64,000 bases of DNA, taken from NCBI GenBank assembly GCA_913062955.1, contig CAJXZP010000001.1:1-64000 (forward strand). Direction: 5' to 3'. Below the pieces are notes generated by a model, which did no database searches, was not told the origin of the DNA, and saw only the letters and a list, made by a program, of their open reading frames with translations. Made by a program: the position numbers and the translations under genes. This DNA is from an uncultured Flavobacteriales bacterium. GTDB lineage: Bacteria; Bacteroidota; Bacteroidia; Flavobacteriales_G; Salibacteraceae. Shown here piece by piece: positions 9,086 through 17,566 of the stretch. Position 1 is the first letter of the stretch; every line of letters starts with the position of its first letter.

Positions 9086-10570
9086 ATGGAATATCATCAT
9101 ATATCAAGTAACGAAATCACGATAGAGGAAGTGGTTTCAATTGTAGAAAGTAAAAAATATTTAAAGTTATCAGAGGTTTCGGCAAAGGCAATTAGCCATT
9201 GTCGTGAGTTTTTGGATAGTTACATTGAAAAATCTGAAGTTCCAGTTTATGGAATTAATACCGGTTTTGGTTCACTTTGTGATACCACTATTTCGAAGGA
9301 AGATTTATCGCAACTACAATCCAATTTGGTGATGTCGCATGCTTGTGGTACTGGAAAAGAGGTGCCACATGAAATTGTGAAGTTGATGTTATTCCTGAAA
9401 ATTCAAGGATTGTCTTATGGACATTCCGGGGTACAATTAAAAACAGTTAATCGTTTAATCGATTTTTACAATGCAGATGCATTACCCATCATATATACTC
9501 AAGGTTCATTGGGGGCTTCGGGTGATTTAGCTCCTTTAGCACATTTATCTTTACCTTTATTAGGATTAGGCGAATTTTATTACAAAGGTAAACGTGTTGC
9601 GGCTCAGGAAGTTTTAACCGCAAATAATTGGGAGGTTATAACCCTCCAATCTAAAGAAGGTTTAGCCTTATTAAATGGCACGCAATTTATGAGTGCATAT
9701 GGAGTGCATTGTGTGAACTGGTCCAAGAAACTTTGGAATAAAGCGAATACCATTATGGCGCTTTCTATGGAAGGGTTTGATGCACGAATTGAACCTTTCA
9801 GTGACTTACCTCATTTGGTAAGAAAACAACCCGGACAATTAAAAGTGGCTCGTATTATTCGTAAATTAACAAGTGGCTCTGAAATCATTTCGAGACCGAA
9901 AGAACATGTGCAAGACCCTTATTCATTTAGATGTGTGCCTCAAGTTCATGGAGCCACAAATGATGCTATTGAGTTTATCGAGAAAGTGGTCACCAATGAA
10001 ATCAATTCCGTAACCGATAATCCAACCATTTTCCCGGAAGAAAACCAGATTATTTCGGCCGGGAATTTCCATGGGCAACCTTTGGCGTTAGCCTATGATC
10101 AATTGGCTATTGCCATGGCCGAAATGGGAAGTATTTCGGAAAGAAGAGTTTATAAACTGATTTCTGGTACCAGAGGACTACCCGCTTTTTTGGTGGCAAA
10201 TCCCGGTTTGAATTCAGGTTTTATGATTCCTCAATATACGGCTGCAAGTATTGTGAGTAGAAATAAGTCATTATGTATGCCTTCTTCGATAGATTCAATT
10301 GACTCGTCAAACGGACAGGAGGATCACGTGAGTATGGGAGCCAATGCGGCTGTGAAAATGCAGGAAGTGGTTGAAAACGTAGAACGTGTTTTAGGGATTG
10401 AAATTTTTGCAGCAACGCAAGCATTAAACTTTAGAAGACCTGCGAAATCAAGTGAAATCTTAGAACAGATAAATGCAGATTTTAGATCGGTTGTTCCTTT
10501 TGTTAAGAATGATGAAGTGATGTATACGCAAATAGAAAAGGCAATCCAGTTTGTGAAAAACATGGGGTAA
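9086..10570 (+). CDS. hutH: Histidine ammonia-lyase
   Basis: Deaminates L-histidine to urocanate and ammonia. The 494-aa protein carries the Ala-Ser-Gly triad (144-146, in GSLGASGDL) that cyclises to the MIO electrophile. Two substrate clues favour histidine over tyrosine or phenylalanine: SHA at 84-86, with His85 at the specificity position, and QEDHVSMG with Glu412, equivalent to the Glu of characterised HutH. Tyrosine lyases usually have NQDxVSMG here. No hutU, hutI or hutG is adjacent, so any complete degradation pathway must be elsewhere. It lies 17 bp behind hisS and probably shares its transcript. Confidence 0.92.
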   Translation: MEYHHISSNEITIEEVVSIVESKKYLKLSEVSAKAISHCREFLDSYIEKSEVPVYGINTGFGSLCDTTISKEDLSQLQSNLVMSHACGTGKEVPHEIVKLMLFLKIQGLSYGHSGVQLKTVNRLIDFYNADALPIIYTQGSLGASGDLAPLAHLSLPLLGLGEFYYKGKRVAAQEVLTANNWEVITLQSKEGLALLNGTQFMSAYGVHCVNWSKKLWNKANTIMALSMEGFDARIEPFSDLPHLVRKQPGQLKVARIIRKLTSGSEIISRPKEHVQDPYSFRCVPQVHGATNDAIEFIEKVVTNEINSVTDNPTIFPEENQIISAGNFHGQPLALAYDQLAIAMAEMGSISERRVYKLISGTRGLPAFLVANPGLNSGFMIPQYTAASIVSRNKSLCMPSSIDSIDSSNGQEDHVSMGANAAVKMQEVVENVERVLGIEIFAATQALNFRRPAKSSEILEQINADFRSVVPFVKNDEVMYTQIEKAIQFVKNMG

Positions 10571-11008
10571 AGTCATGGGGAGTGGGGTGTTTTTCAGTTT
10601 GTTGTCTGATGTCCATTAGTATATCAAACTGAATTCACTCGTAATTTTTGCCGTTACTCATATAATTGAAACATAGTGTTGTCAACGAGGTAACGTATTG
10701 ATGATGGCTTGAAAACAGTTTTGCCATGTATATGGTGAGAAATACATGGGTAAATAATTGAATTTGTTGGACATTCAAAAATTTGACCGCTGGTGCAGCG
10801 GTCAAACAATCATGTGACTAGTCCGGCTATTTTTCCTTATTCGGAGGAAAATGAAAAAAAACAGCTTCTATTTTGAACGTAACAAAGAATACCGTTGGGG
10901 TTAATCCATTAGAAAGTGTGGAAGAGATGAAATTCTTATCGATAAAGGTGTAAAAAGCCTATTTATGACCCACGGAGTTTTCTTAACTTTACCAAAAATA
11001 AAAACGCT
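10571..11008 (+). other. 438-bp non-coding region rich in inverted repeats
   Basis: No convincing gene. It contains at least four inverted repeats. TTCAGTTTG/CAAACTGAA is at 10593-10601 and 10625-10633. CGTTAC/GTAACG is at 10652-10657 and 10690-10695. CCATGTAT/ATACATGG is at 10724-10731 and 10742-10749. TTTGACCGCT/AGCGGTCAAA is at 10782-10791 and 10797-10806, with a 5-nt loop. None has a T-run, so they are not simple terminators. A structured RNA or an operator cluster is possible. Confidence 0.5.
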
Positions 11009-11833
11009 ATGAAAGTTTTAATCCCAACAGATTTTTCGGAAAGTGCACGTGCTGCTTTTGATTATGGATATCAGCTAGTTAAGGATCATTCGGATTTGGA
11101 ATTGATTTTACTAAATAGCTACGAGATGCCAAAGGTTGGCGCTAGCGGAGGGGTGATGTTGAACCTGGAAGAGGCTATGTCTAAAGAGTCGCTGCGAGAT
11201 TTATCCATTGAATTACGCCAATTAACTGAATTGTACCCAGGAGTAAAGATTACTACCGTATCCAGGTATGGAACCTTAGAAAATTCAATTTCAAGAACTT
11301 GGAATGAAGAAAAGGCTGATTTTATTGTGATGGGAACTAAAGGAGCGAGTGGTTTAAAAAAAGCACTTATTGGAAGTAATACCCAAACGGTGATTGAAAA
11401 TGTTGTGCAACCGGTTATTGCTGTCCCTTGCGATTGGAAATATAGGAAGATCAAAAATATTGTATACGCTACGGATTTGACACGTTTGGAAAACCCTGAA
11501 ATTTTACAACCCTTGATTTCATTGGCGAAAATGGATGGTGCGACCATTCATATCATTTATGTTGCGAAAGAGAAAACGGAAATTGACTTGGAGAAGGAAG
11601 TCGAAAGCTTACCTTTAAATAAGTTTTTTGCAGACCTTCCTCGAAAATTTGCGGTTATTGAATCAAAAAATGTGGCCGAAGCTATTGATACGTACGTCAA
11701 CGAAATTGATGCCGATATGGTAGTAACCATTCCCAAGGTAGTTTCTTTTTGGGAAAGCTTATTTAAAAGATCGGTAACGGAACAAGTTGCATTTCAATCG
11801 AAGGTACCCTTACTTTCATTAAGAGATAAATAG
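11009..11833 (+). CDS. Tandem UspA-domain universal stress protein
   Basis: Cytoplasmic stress protein of 274 aa made of two Usp folds. The first half (about 1-140) begins KVLIPTDFSESARAAFDY. It ends in the nucleotide-binding pattern GTKGASGLKKALIGSNT (about 110-126), i.e. the Gx2Gx9G(S/T) loop that marks ATP-binding Usp proteins. The second half (about 147-274, NIVYATDLTRL...) lacks that glycine loop and is probably structural. The tandem form is common in Bacteroidota. The gene stands alone between the repeat-rich region at 10571-11008 and a bidirectional terminator. No promoter with an exact -7 box was found. Confidence 0.9.
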   Translation: MKVLIPTDFSESARAAFDYGYQLVKDHSDLELILLNSYEMPKVGASGGVMLNLEEAMSKESLRDLSIELRQLTELYPGVKITTVSRYGTLENSISRTWNEEKADFIVMGTKGASGLKKALIGSNTQTVIENVVQPVIAVPCDWKYRKIKNIVYATDLTRLENPEILQPLISLAKMDGATIHIIYVAKEKTEIDLEKEVESLPLNKFFADLPRKFAVIESKNVAEAIDTYVNEIDADMVVTIPKVVSFWESLFKRSVTEQVAFQSKVPLLSLRDK

Positions 11834-11848
11834 AAATTTCAAATAAAG

Positions 11849-11884
11849 AAAAGGCCTTCAAGAATTTCTTGAAGGCCTTTTTAT
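11849..11884. terminator. Bidirectional terminator between convergent genes
   Basis: AAGGCCTTCAAGAA pairs with TTCTTGAAGGCCTT around a one-base centre, flanked by A-rich sequence on the left and T-rich sequence on the right. It can stop both the stress-protein gene and the minus-strand DUF2797 gene. Confidence 0.88.
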
Positions 11885-11897
11885 TTTGTTGATTTTT

Positions 11898-12701
11898 CTA
11901 ATCAAGTGCCGAAAAATCGATGTGATAACCAGAAAATTTTCGAATGTTTAGTACTTCTCCCCCTTCAAATAAAAGGTATTGCCCCCTAATTCCCATTAGA
12001 GTGCCACTTATGTCAGGTGTTTTATCAAAGTTTAAACTCTTTATTTTTTCGGGATATTCATCCACCGGAAAATTGAGTTCTGTAATCTTAGAATTTGTAA
12101 CTCCGTATTTTTTCAAATGCTCTGGCATCAAAGAAATGGCTTTATCTCGAAGGGCTAATAAATCCATAGAGGTATCTCTAACGTCCTTCAGCATATCTCG
12201 CCAAGGGGTTTTATCACCCATGTAGTTCTTTAGGGATACTTCAATTAAGCCGGCCTCTTGTCTGTTCTCTGTTTCCGCAATAATTAGGGCTTTCCATGCT
12301 CCTTGATCAATCCAACGGGTTGGAATTTGATCGTGACGAGTAACACCCACCTTTACTTTAGAGGTTAAAGCCAAATACACATAGTGCTTTTGTAAATGAT
12401 GTTTTTTCTCCCATTCTGGATCTCTACCTTTTCCCAAATGGGCTTCACATAATTCTGGTCGAATGATACATTCTGCATTCATCGGTGAATTGATAAAGCA
12501 GGGGTAACAGAACCCTTGTCCAAAAGCCTTCTTTGTTACTTTTCCACAAGAAACACAATTGATGACTCCATTAAAAATAAGTGATACATCAGTTCCGATA
12601 TGATCATTCATTTCAACTATATCATCCCCTAAATATAAAGAATACGCAATTTCATCCCCCAATAGGGCTTTCATTTTGGATAAATTTCCAGAGGCCTCCA
12701 T
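11898..12701 (-). CDS. DUF2797 zinc-ribbon / GIY-YIG-like protein
   Basis: Uncharacterised family protein of 267 aa. Four cysteines (Cys49, Cys52, Cys65, Cys68) form a zinc-ribbon-like pair of CxxC motifs. The centre (YLALTSKVKVGVTRHDQIPTRW ... EAGLIE) resembles the GIY-YIG nuclease core: a tyrosine-led strand, KVGVT, an Arg and a later Glu. Known function: none established. The combination suggests a nucleic-acid-binding or cleaving role. Its start is 2 bp downstream of the stop codon of the peptidase gene at 12704, so it is probably co-transcribed with sixA and the peptidase. No signal peptide. Confidence 0.8.
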   Translation of the reverse strand: MEASGNLSKMKALLGDEIAYSLYLGDDIVEMNDHIGTDVSLIFNGVINCVSCGKVTKKAFGQGFCYPCFINSPMNAECIIRPELCEAHLGKGRDPEWEKKHHLQKHYVYLALTSKVKVGVTRHDQIPTRWIDQGAWKALIIAETENRQEAGLIEVSLKNYMGDKTPWRDMLKDVRDTSMDLLALRDKAISLMPEHLKKYGVTNSKITELNFPVDEYPEKIKSLNFDKTPDISGTLMGIRGQYLLFEGGEVLNIRKFSGYHIDFSALD

Positions 12702-12703
12702 CC

Positions 12704-13849
12704 TTATATTTTTTTAGCAATAGATTTTGGAATGCCCTCTTTATGGATCATGATGCCCATGGTTTTCATCGCCATATACGCTTTAGAAACATAAACGAAG
12801 CCTTCAAAAGCACGTTGATCTCCCCAAGAATTTTTTACTAAATAGTATTCGGTTCCATCTTGATCAATAGCTGTTCCTACAATATGCATTAAATGATCGT
12901 CCGTAGTTTGGAAGTTCATAATTAATGCCTGACGGTTTTCTTGGGTAGGAACTAATTCTTTTACCGGAGTATTAAAAAGGGTCGCTTTTTCATCTGCCGT
13001 CATTTTAGAGAATGGAGTTTCTGGCATTACTGCAATCCCTTTTTTTCTAGACCACGTCTTTTCACTTATATCCGCATCCCAGGCAATGGTATATCCATTG
13101 GCTAATGCATGATCTATTACTTGCACTAACTCTTCCAAAGGAAGGTTTAGGTATGAACCATTTGACCAGTTATCCGGTACTTGAAGAATATAGTTTTGGT
13201 AAAAGGGTGCGTTAGAAACGGAAGTAAAGGAGACATAGTTCTCGGGCTTAATTTCCAAATAGGAAGCAAAAGATTGGGGCGTATACTTTTTTCCTTCAAA
13301 TTCAAATTGGGTAGGAGGTGTACCCATGTAGTTATCCAAAGTTCCTTCAATGTTTCCCATCCATGCGGTGGTCACGCTTTTGTTTTGAGCTACAATAGTT
13401 TTCAACGTGCTTTCCAAAACGGCAGCCATCTCGCCATGGTTATGAAATCCGGGATGGTATGCATTTCCTGAATAGGCTGCTTCAGGAACCAAACCATATT
13501 TTGAAATGGATTGCATTACATCATGGCTTAAGCCACCTTCTCCGAATTGGCTTTTACCCTGACGTAGAAAGTAGTTCGTTGATTTTTCGACATAATTCAT
13601 CCGTACATTAAACATTTCAGATAAATCAATGGCAGGTTTCCCCATTCTTATCAATTCACTTTCTAAAAATGATGTGGTACAATAACTCCAACAAGTACCT
13701 GTATACTGTTGGTTTTTAATAGGGGTACTTTCCAATACAATTTTATTGGTGAAAAGGTATTCCGTAGGTTCTTTCTTTTCTTGAGCGACTCCCACTAGTG
13801 AGCTAAATATTAGCGTGGAGGCAAGAGCTACTTTATTGAATATTTTCAT
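12704..13849 (-). CDS. Secreted papain-like cysteine peptidase (C1B, bleomycin-hydrolase/PepC type)
   Basis: Exported peptidase of 381 aa with a signal peptide (MKIFNKVALA..., cleavage after VAQ at about 23). The catalytic set is visible: Cys53 in GTCWSYC, His322 in HLMHIVG and Asn340 in KNSWG. Gln47 or Gln48 in KNQQ supplies the oxyanion-hole Gln. The layout matches the bleomycin hydrolase/aminopeptidase C subfamily, but those are normally cytoplasmic; here it is exported. I chose ATG 13849 because it starts a clean signal peptide, while an earlier in-frame start would put non-coding-like sequence in front. Its first 17 bp overlap the end of sixA. No type IX sorting domain is visible at the C-terminus, so it is probably periplasmic. 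Confidence 0.85.
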   Translation of the reverse strand: MKIFNKVALASTLIFSSLVGVAQEKKEPTEYLFTNKIVLESTPIKNQQYTGTCWSYCTTSFLESELIRMGKPAIDLSEMFNVRMNYVEKSTNYFLRQGKSQFGEGGLSHDVMQSISKYGLVPEAAYSGNAYHPGFHNHGEMAAVLESTLKTIVAQNKSVTTAWMGNIEGTLDNYMGTPPTQFEFEGKKYTPQSFASYLEIKPENYVSFTSVSNAPFYQNYILQVPDNWSNGSYLNLPLEELVQVIDHALANGYTIAWDADISEKTWSRKKGIAVMPETPFSKMTADEKATLFNTPVKELVPTQENRQALIMNFQTTDDHLMHIVGTAIDQDGTEYYLVKNSWGDQRAFEGFVYVSKAYMAMKTMGIMIHKEGIPKSIAKKI

Positions 13850-14348
13850 TGTTTTTTTTTTGTTTGAACATTTTGGGATAGATATAAAAGCCCAATTTAC
13901 CATTATTCTTAATGGTACTCCACGATTTGTCATCAAATAATATACAGGCTATCCCAAGTGTAGGTATATTATCAAAATGTTCGTTAGCCAAATGATTGAC
14001 TACTTGGGTAACACTCGGGTTATGAGCTACAATCATTAACTCGTTCACACTGTCATCCATAGATTTAATTTGTGAAATAACACTTTTTGGAGAGGCTAAA
14101 TACAATTCTTTTGTAAACGAAATTTTTGATTTTCGTAAACCTATGTAATCATTCATTATTTGGGTTGTATCGGTTGTTCTCCTTGACGAACTGGAGACTA
14201 TTTGTTGAATTTTAGCTCCCCTTGACAGTAGTTTTTCGGCCATAAAGCCAGCGTCTGTCATTCCGCGTTTTTTTAGTTTACGATCAAAATCGTCTTTGTC
14301 TTCTGACCAAGATGATTTGGCGTGTCGTATAATAAATAGTTTCTTCAT
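13833..14348 (-). CDS. sixA: SixA-type phosphohistidine phosphatase
   Basis: Histidine phosphatase superfamily member of 171 aa. The catalytic RHA motif is at residues 8-10 (His9 would be phosphorylated). The second conserved His is His109 in VAHNPSV, with Arg56/57 and Glu81 in the usual places. The small size and RHAKSSW start are typical of SixA, which removes phosphate from phosphohistidine in proteins. The substrate here is unknown. The 3' end overlaps the start of the cysteine peptidase gene by 17 bp, which suggests translational coupling. Confidence 0.85.
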   Translation of the reverse strand: MKKLFIIRHAKSSWSEDKDDFDRKLKKRGMTDAGFMAEKLLSRGAKIQQIVSSSSRRTTDTTQIMNDYIGLRKSKISFTKELYLASPKSVISQIKSMDDSVNELMIVAHNPSVTQVVNHLANEHFDNIPTLGIACILFDDKSWSTIKNNGKLGFYIYPKMFKQKKNNENIQ

Positions 14349-14514
14349 TGCTTTAAATAGCGTACTTACAAAGAAATATTTTTATTATCAAAGGGGAAAG
14401 TAAATGGGCGTATTTACGTGTTTTTTTACTAGAAATAATACAATTTCAATTCCTTGTTTTTCTGCCGTTTAGTCAGAATGCCTTTTTTGGTGTAATTTTA
14501 GACAGCAACAGCCT

Positions 14515-15270
14515 ATGAAAAATCACCAAATGACCTATCCAACCAAGTATCATAATACCATTAATCGGAGTGTTATTGTTCCCATTGTTATGGTCATTTT
14601 TATGTGGGTGGTTTTTGGTTGGGAGCATTATTTTCAGATCAGTTTTAATTCGTATGGAATTTTACTCAGAGACTTTGTGGGTCTCCGTGGAGTGATTTTC
14701 GCTCCATTTATTCATGGAGATTTAAGCCATATAGTAAATAATTCCTATCCCGTTTTAATTTTGGGGACCGCCATTTTTTATTTTTATAAAAATTCAGCCA
14801 AGTTTGTATTTATGTATAGTTTCATGATGACTGGTATTTGGGTTTGGGCCATGGCCAGGTCTTCGTTCCATATTGGAGCTTCAGGGTTGATTTATGCCTG
14901 GGGTGCTTTTTTATTTTTAAGTGGGGTGTTAAATCGAAATAAACGCATGATGGGTCTTTCTTTATTGGTGGTTTTTCTTTACGGTTCCATGATTTGGGGG
15001 GTGCTCCCCTTGAAGGAGGGGATATCCTGGGAATCCCATTTATTTGGTGCTATTGCCGGTTTAATATTGGCTATTGTTTTTAAAAAGGATGGCCCACAAC
15101 GAAAAACCTTTCAATGGGAAGAGAATGAAGAAGAGTATGAAATTGAGTTTTGGAATATGACGCAGGAAGAAATCAATTTGTATTACCGAAAAAAATGGCA
15201 AGAAAAAACCTCAGAACAAAGTCCTGAGGTTAGCTATAAATATAGTTTTAAACCGAAATCCGAGGATTAA
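14515..15270 (+). CDS. Rhomboid family intramembrane serine protease
   Basis: Membrane protease of 251 aa with about six transmembrane segments between residues 18 and 190. The catalytic Ser123 lies in HIGASG and the catalytic His175 in SWESHLFG. HGDLSHIVNN (68-77) supplies the conserved His/Asn of the oxyanion site. A charged cytosolic tail of about 60 residues follows (rich in Glu, Lys, Trp). The stop codon overlaps the dnaN stop by 4 bp in a tail-to-tail arrangement. Substrates cannot be read from the sequence. A one-mismatch -7 box (TAATTTTA, just upstream) could drive it. Confidence 0.92.
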   Translation: MKNHQMTYPTKYHNTINRSVIVPIVMVIFMWVVFGWEHYFQISFNSYGILLRDFVGLRGVIFAPFIHGDLSHIVNNSYPVLILGTAIFYFYKNSAKFVFMYSFMMTGIWVWAMARSSFHIGASGLIYAWGAFLFLSGVLNRNKRMMGLSLLVVFLYGSMIWGVLPLKEGISWESHLFGAIAGLILAIVFKKDGPQRKTFQWEENEEEYEIEFWNMTQEEINLYYRKKWQEKTSEQSPEVSYKYSFKPKSED

Positions 15271-16388
15271 TGGTTTAGCATAACTGGCATCACTAACATT
15301 AAAACTTCTTCGTTTTCATCTCCTCCTTCTGGAATAAGTAATCCCGCTCTATTGGGTTCCGATAGTTTTAATAGAACTTGTTCGCTCGTAAGATTATTCA
15401 ACATTTCAACCAAGAAACGGGAGTTAAAACCAATTTCAATATCTTCTCCAGAATACTGACATGTTAGGCGTTCTTTTGCTTCATTGGAGTAATCCAAATC
15501 TTCCGCAGAGATATTTAATTCACTACCCGAAATTTTTAGTCTCACTTGATGTGTCGTTTTATTGGAGAATATGGAGACACGTTTTACAGAAGCTAAAAGA
15601 CTCTTTCTGTCAATGGTAAGAACATTGTTATTTTCTTTTGGAATTACCGCTTCGTAATTTGGATAGGTACCATCAATTAAGCGACAAATTAACTGAATGT
15701 TATTGAATTCAAAATACGCATTCATGTTATTGTATTGAACCTTTACCATTTCATCACTACCATCCAAAATACCTTTTAAAAGGTTTAATGGTTTTTTAGG
15801 CATAATAAAAGAAGAAGCTTTATCTGCTTGAACATCTAATCTTCGGTAACGCACTAACTTATGTGCATCGGTTGAAACGAAAGTTAAATTTTCTTCGTTT
15901 AATTCAAACATGACACCAGACATTACAGGTCTCAGTTCATCGTTACCCGTAGCAAAAAGAGTTTTGTTTATGGCATTGCCCAAGGCTTCCGATTTTATTT
16001 CAAGTTCAGATGCTTTTTCTATACTTGGAATTCTTGGAAATTCTTCTCCATTAAAACCTGTTAATTTAAACTTACCATTAGAAGAGGCCATTTCAATACC
16101 AAAAGAAGACTCATCCACCGTAAATGTTAAAGGCTCATCTGCAAATGTTTTTAACGTATCCAAAATGAATCTTGCTGGAATAGCTACGGTACCATCTTTA
16201 TCTGAATTTGTTAATTCAATTTCAGTGGTCATAGTGGTTTCCAAGTCACTCGCAGAAACGACCAACTTATTATCCGCAATTTTAAAAAGGAAGTTATCTA
16301 ATATAGGTAGGGTATTATTTGTGTTCAATACCCCACTAATACTTTGAAGTTGTTTCAGTAATACTGTACTGGATACGATGAATTTCAT
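15267..16388 (-). CDS. dnaN: DNA polymerase III beta sliding clamp
   Basis: Ring-shaped processivity clamp of the replicative polymerase, 373 aa, with three clamp-fold domains of about 120 residues. The N-terminal MKFIVSSTVLLKQL and C-terminal MLVMPVMLNH (where the family ends in MPMR-like residues) are typical. It is transcribed from its own promoter (-7 box at 16439-16446) through a leader with an 8-bp inverted repeat, rather than from a dnaA operon; dnaA is not in the window. It lies downstream of gldF-gldG-DUF4340 on the same strand, an arrangement I recall as recurring in Flavobacteriales. Confidence 0.97.
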   Translation of the reverse strand: MKFIVSSTVLLKQLQSISGVLNTNNTLPILDNFLFKIADNKLVVSASDLETTMTTEIELTNSDKDGTVAIPARFILDTLKTFADEPLTFTVDESSFGIEMASSNGKFKLTGFNGEEFPRIPSIEKASELEIKSEALGNAINKTLFATGNDELRPVMSGVMFELNEENLTFVSTDAHKLVRYRRLDVQADKASSFIMPKKPLNLLKGILDGSDEMVKVQYNNMNAYFEFNNIQLICRLIDGTYPNYEAVIPKENNNVLTIDRKSLLASVKRVSIFSNKTTHQVRLKISGSELNISAEDLDYSNEAKERLTCQYSGEDIEIGFNSRFLVEMLNNLTSEQVLLKLSEPNRAGLLIPEGGDENEEVLMLVMPVMLNH

Positions 16389-16404
16389 AATTAGTTTGTT
16401 TAGT

Positions 16405-16432
16405 ACTCTCTATAAAATCTGTCTTAGAGAGT
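16405..16432 (-). promoter_or_regulatory. Inverted repeat in the dnaN leader
   Basis: ACTCTCTA (16405-16412) and TAGAGAGT (16425-16432) form a perfect 8-bp stem with a 12-nt loop. It lies between the dnaN -7 box and the ATG, so it would fold in the mRNA leader or act as an operator. Confidence 0.5.
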
Positions 16433-16438
16433 CGACAA

Positions 16439-16446
16439 CAAAAATA
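16439..16446 (-). promoter_or_regulatory. -7 promoter element for dnaN
   Basis: TATTTTTG on the minus strand, an exact TAnnTTTG match, 50 bp upstream of the dnaN ATG and in the gap after the DUF4340 gene. Confidence 0.55.
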
Positions 16447-16528
16447 AATTTTGAGTCTTGTTTTTTTAAGAAATAATTATCCATTTGCACACATTTTATT
16501 AACAAATGCGTTTCAACTTGAAATGAAT

Positions 16529-17536
16529 TTAATTTTTGTAAAAGAAGCTAATATCTTGATTTAATGGATCAAATACGAAGTATTGAATTATCATGAATTC
16601 TTTTTCGTTCATAAGTCCATACATACGGTCCTGATCATGGTCAATTGGGTTTCCCTCAATATCTAATCCACTTAGCAAGGGCTTCTTGAACGATTTCAGT
16701 GTGGTAGACTCTCCGGCCATGTTTTTTACCGTATATACCTCTAGTGGGGTAGAAGTACTCACAGAGTCAATAAATATTGGGTCTTTTGTTTCCTCCCACA
16801 TTTCAAAGTTGATGGATCTAAATCGTTCCAGATATTCCACGAGATACCCATTTTCGTATCCTTCTAAAGGTACCATAGCATTATTATACAGAGACAGCTT
16901 TCCGTCAATGGTTTGTTTGATAACAAAACCTTTTTGAGGTTGTCCAGGAATACTTAATCGTAACTCTTCTATTTCTCTAGGGTTATAACGGAAAATTGTT
17001 TTTTCTCTCCAATCATTTTCATGAATTGCAAACCTAGGACTCAAAAAACCTCGGAATCCTTCAATATGAACTAAGTAGGGGAGTTTACTGTCCTCGATCA
17101 TCATGTAGTTACCGGTTTGATCCTGATTGGTAGTTCCAATATAAAACACTTTAGATGGCGTATCTGAGTCCATATATATTTCGACTTTGATGCCTCGGGT
17201 ACTTAAGTCACGAATAGTTTTATCATATCGAGCCTTGGCCACTGGAGCCTTGACCGTCATTAAGTTGATGGTTTCTAACATATAGTTGATGTTCGTTTGT
17301 ACCGTGCCATATTTTCCGTTGACCATCCATTTATTTGATTCAACTCGTTCTAAAAGGATTTGGTTACCTTTCATGTCTGCCAAAAAAACCTTTGTAATAT
17401 TACCGGTATCTTGAATACTAAAGTTATTCGAACTGGATTTTAAGGTAGATCCGGATTTAGAAAAATATTGGGTAGCTATTATTCCGGATAATCCTAGAAG
17501 AATAATAATGAATAAGATGTTTTTATATTTTTTCAT
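16529..17536 (-). CDS. DUF4340-like membrane-anchored protein next to gldFG
   Basis: 335-aa protein with one N-terminal membrane anchor (KNILFIIILLGLSGIIATQYF, about 4-24) and a large periplasmic part. The repeated layout (ITKVFLADMKGNQILLER...KWMVNG) is that of DUF4340, a family often encoded beside GldG-type ABC auxiliary proteins. ATG 17536 is preferred over an upstream TTG because MKKYKN immediately precedes the anchor. It follows gldG by 30 bp in the same direction and is probably part of the gldF-gldG unit, hence a likely accessory of that transporter. The exact role is unknown. Confidence 0.78.
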   Translation of the reverse strand: MKKYKNILFIIILLGLSGIIATQYFSKSGSTLKSSSNNFSIQDTGNITKVFLADMKGNQILLERVESNKWMVNGKYGTVQTNINYMLETINLMTVKAPVAKARYDKTIRDLSTRGIKVEIYMDSDTPSKVFYIGTTNQDQTGNYMMIEDSKLPYLVHIEGFRGFLSPRFAIHENDWREKTIFRYNPREIEELRLSIPGQPQKGFVIKQTIDGKLSLYNNAMVPLEGYENGYLVEYLERFRSINFEMWEETKDPIFIDSVSTSTPLEVYTVKNMAGESTTLKSFKKPLLSGLDIEGNPIDHDQDRMYGLMNEKEFMIIQYFVFDPLNQDISFFYKN

Positions 17537-17566
17537 TGGAATATTTGTCAAATTTGAACGCTCTTA

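Noticed and set aside
9086-10570. Tyrosine or phenylalanine ammonia-lyase
   Set aside because: SHA at 84-86 and Glu412 in QEDHVSMG are those of histidine-specific enzymes; aromatic lyases differ at these places.
10851-10904. 17-codon frame preceded by GGAGG
   Set aside because: Only 17 codons (MKKNSFYFERNKEYRWG), with no repeat of a specific amino acid as in leader peptides and no structural gene linked to it. Kept only as part of the intergenic observation.
13850-13936. Extended N-terminus of the cysteine peptidase
   Set aside because: The extra 29 residues lie inside sixA and precede a complete signal peptide at MKIFNKVALA.
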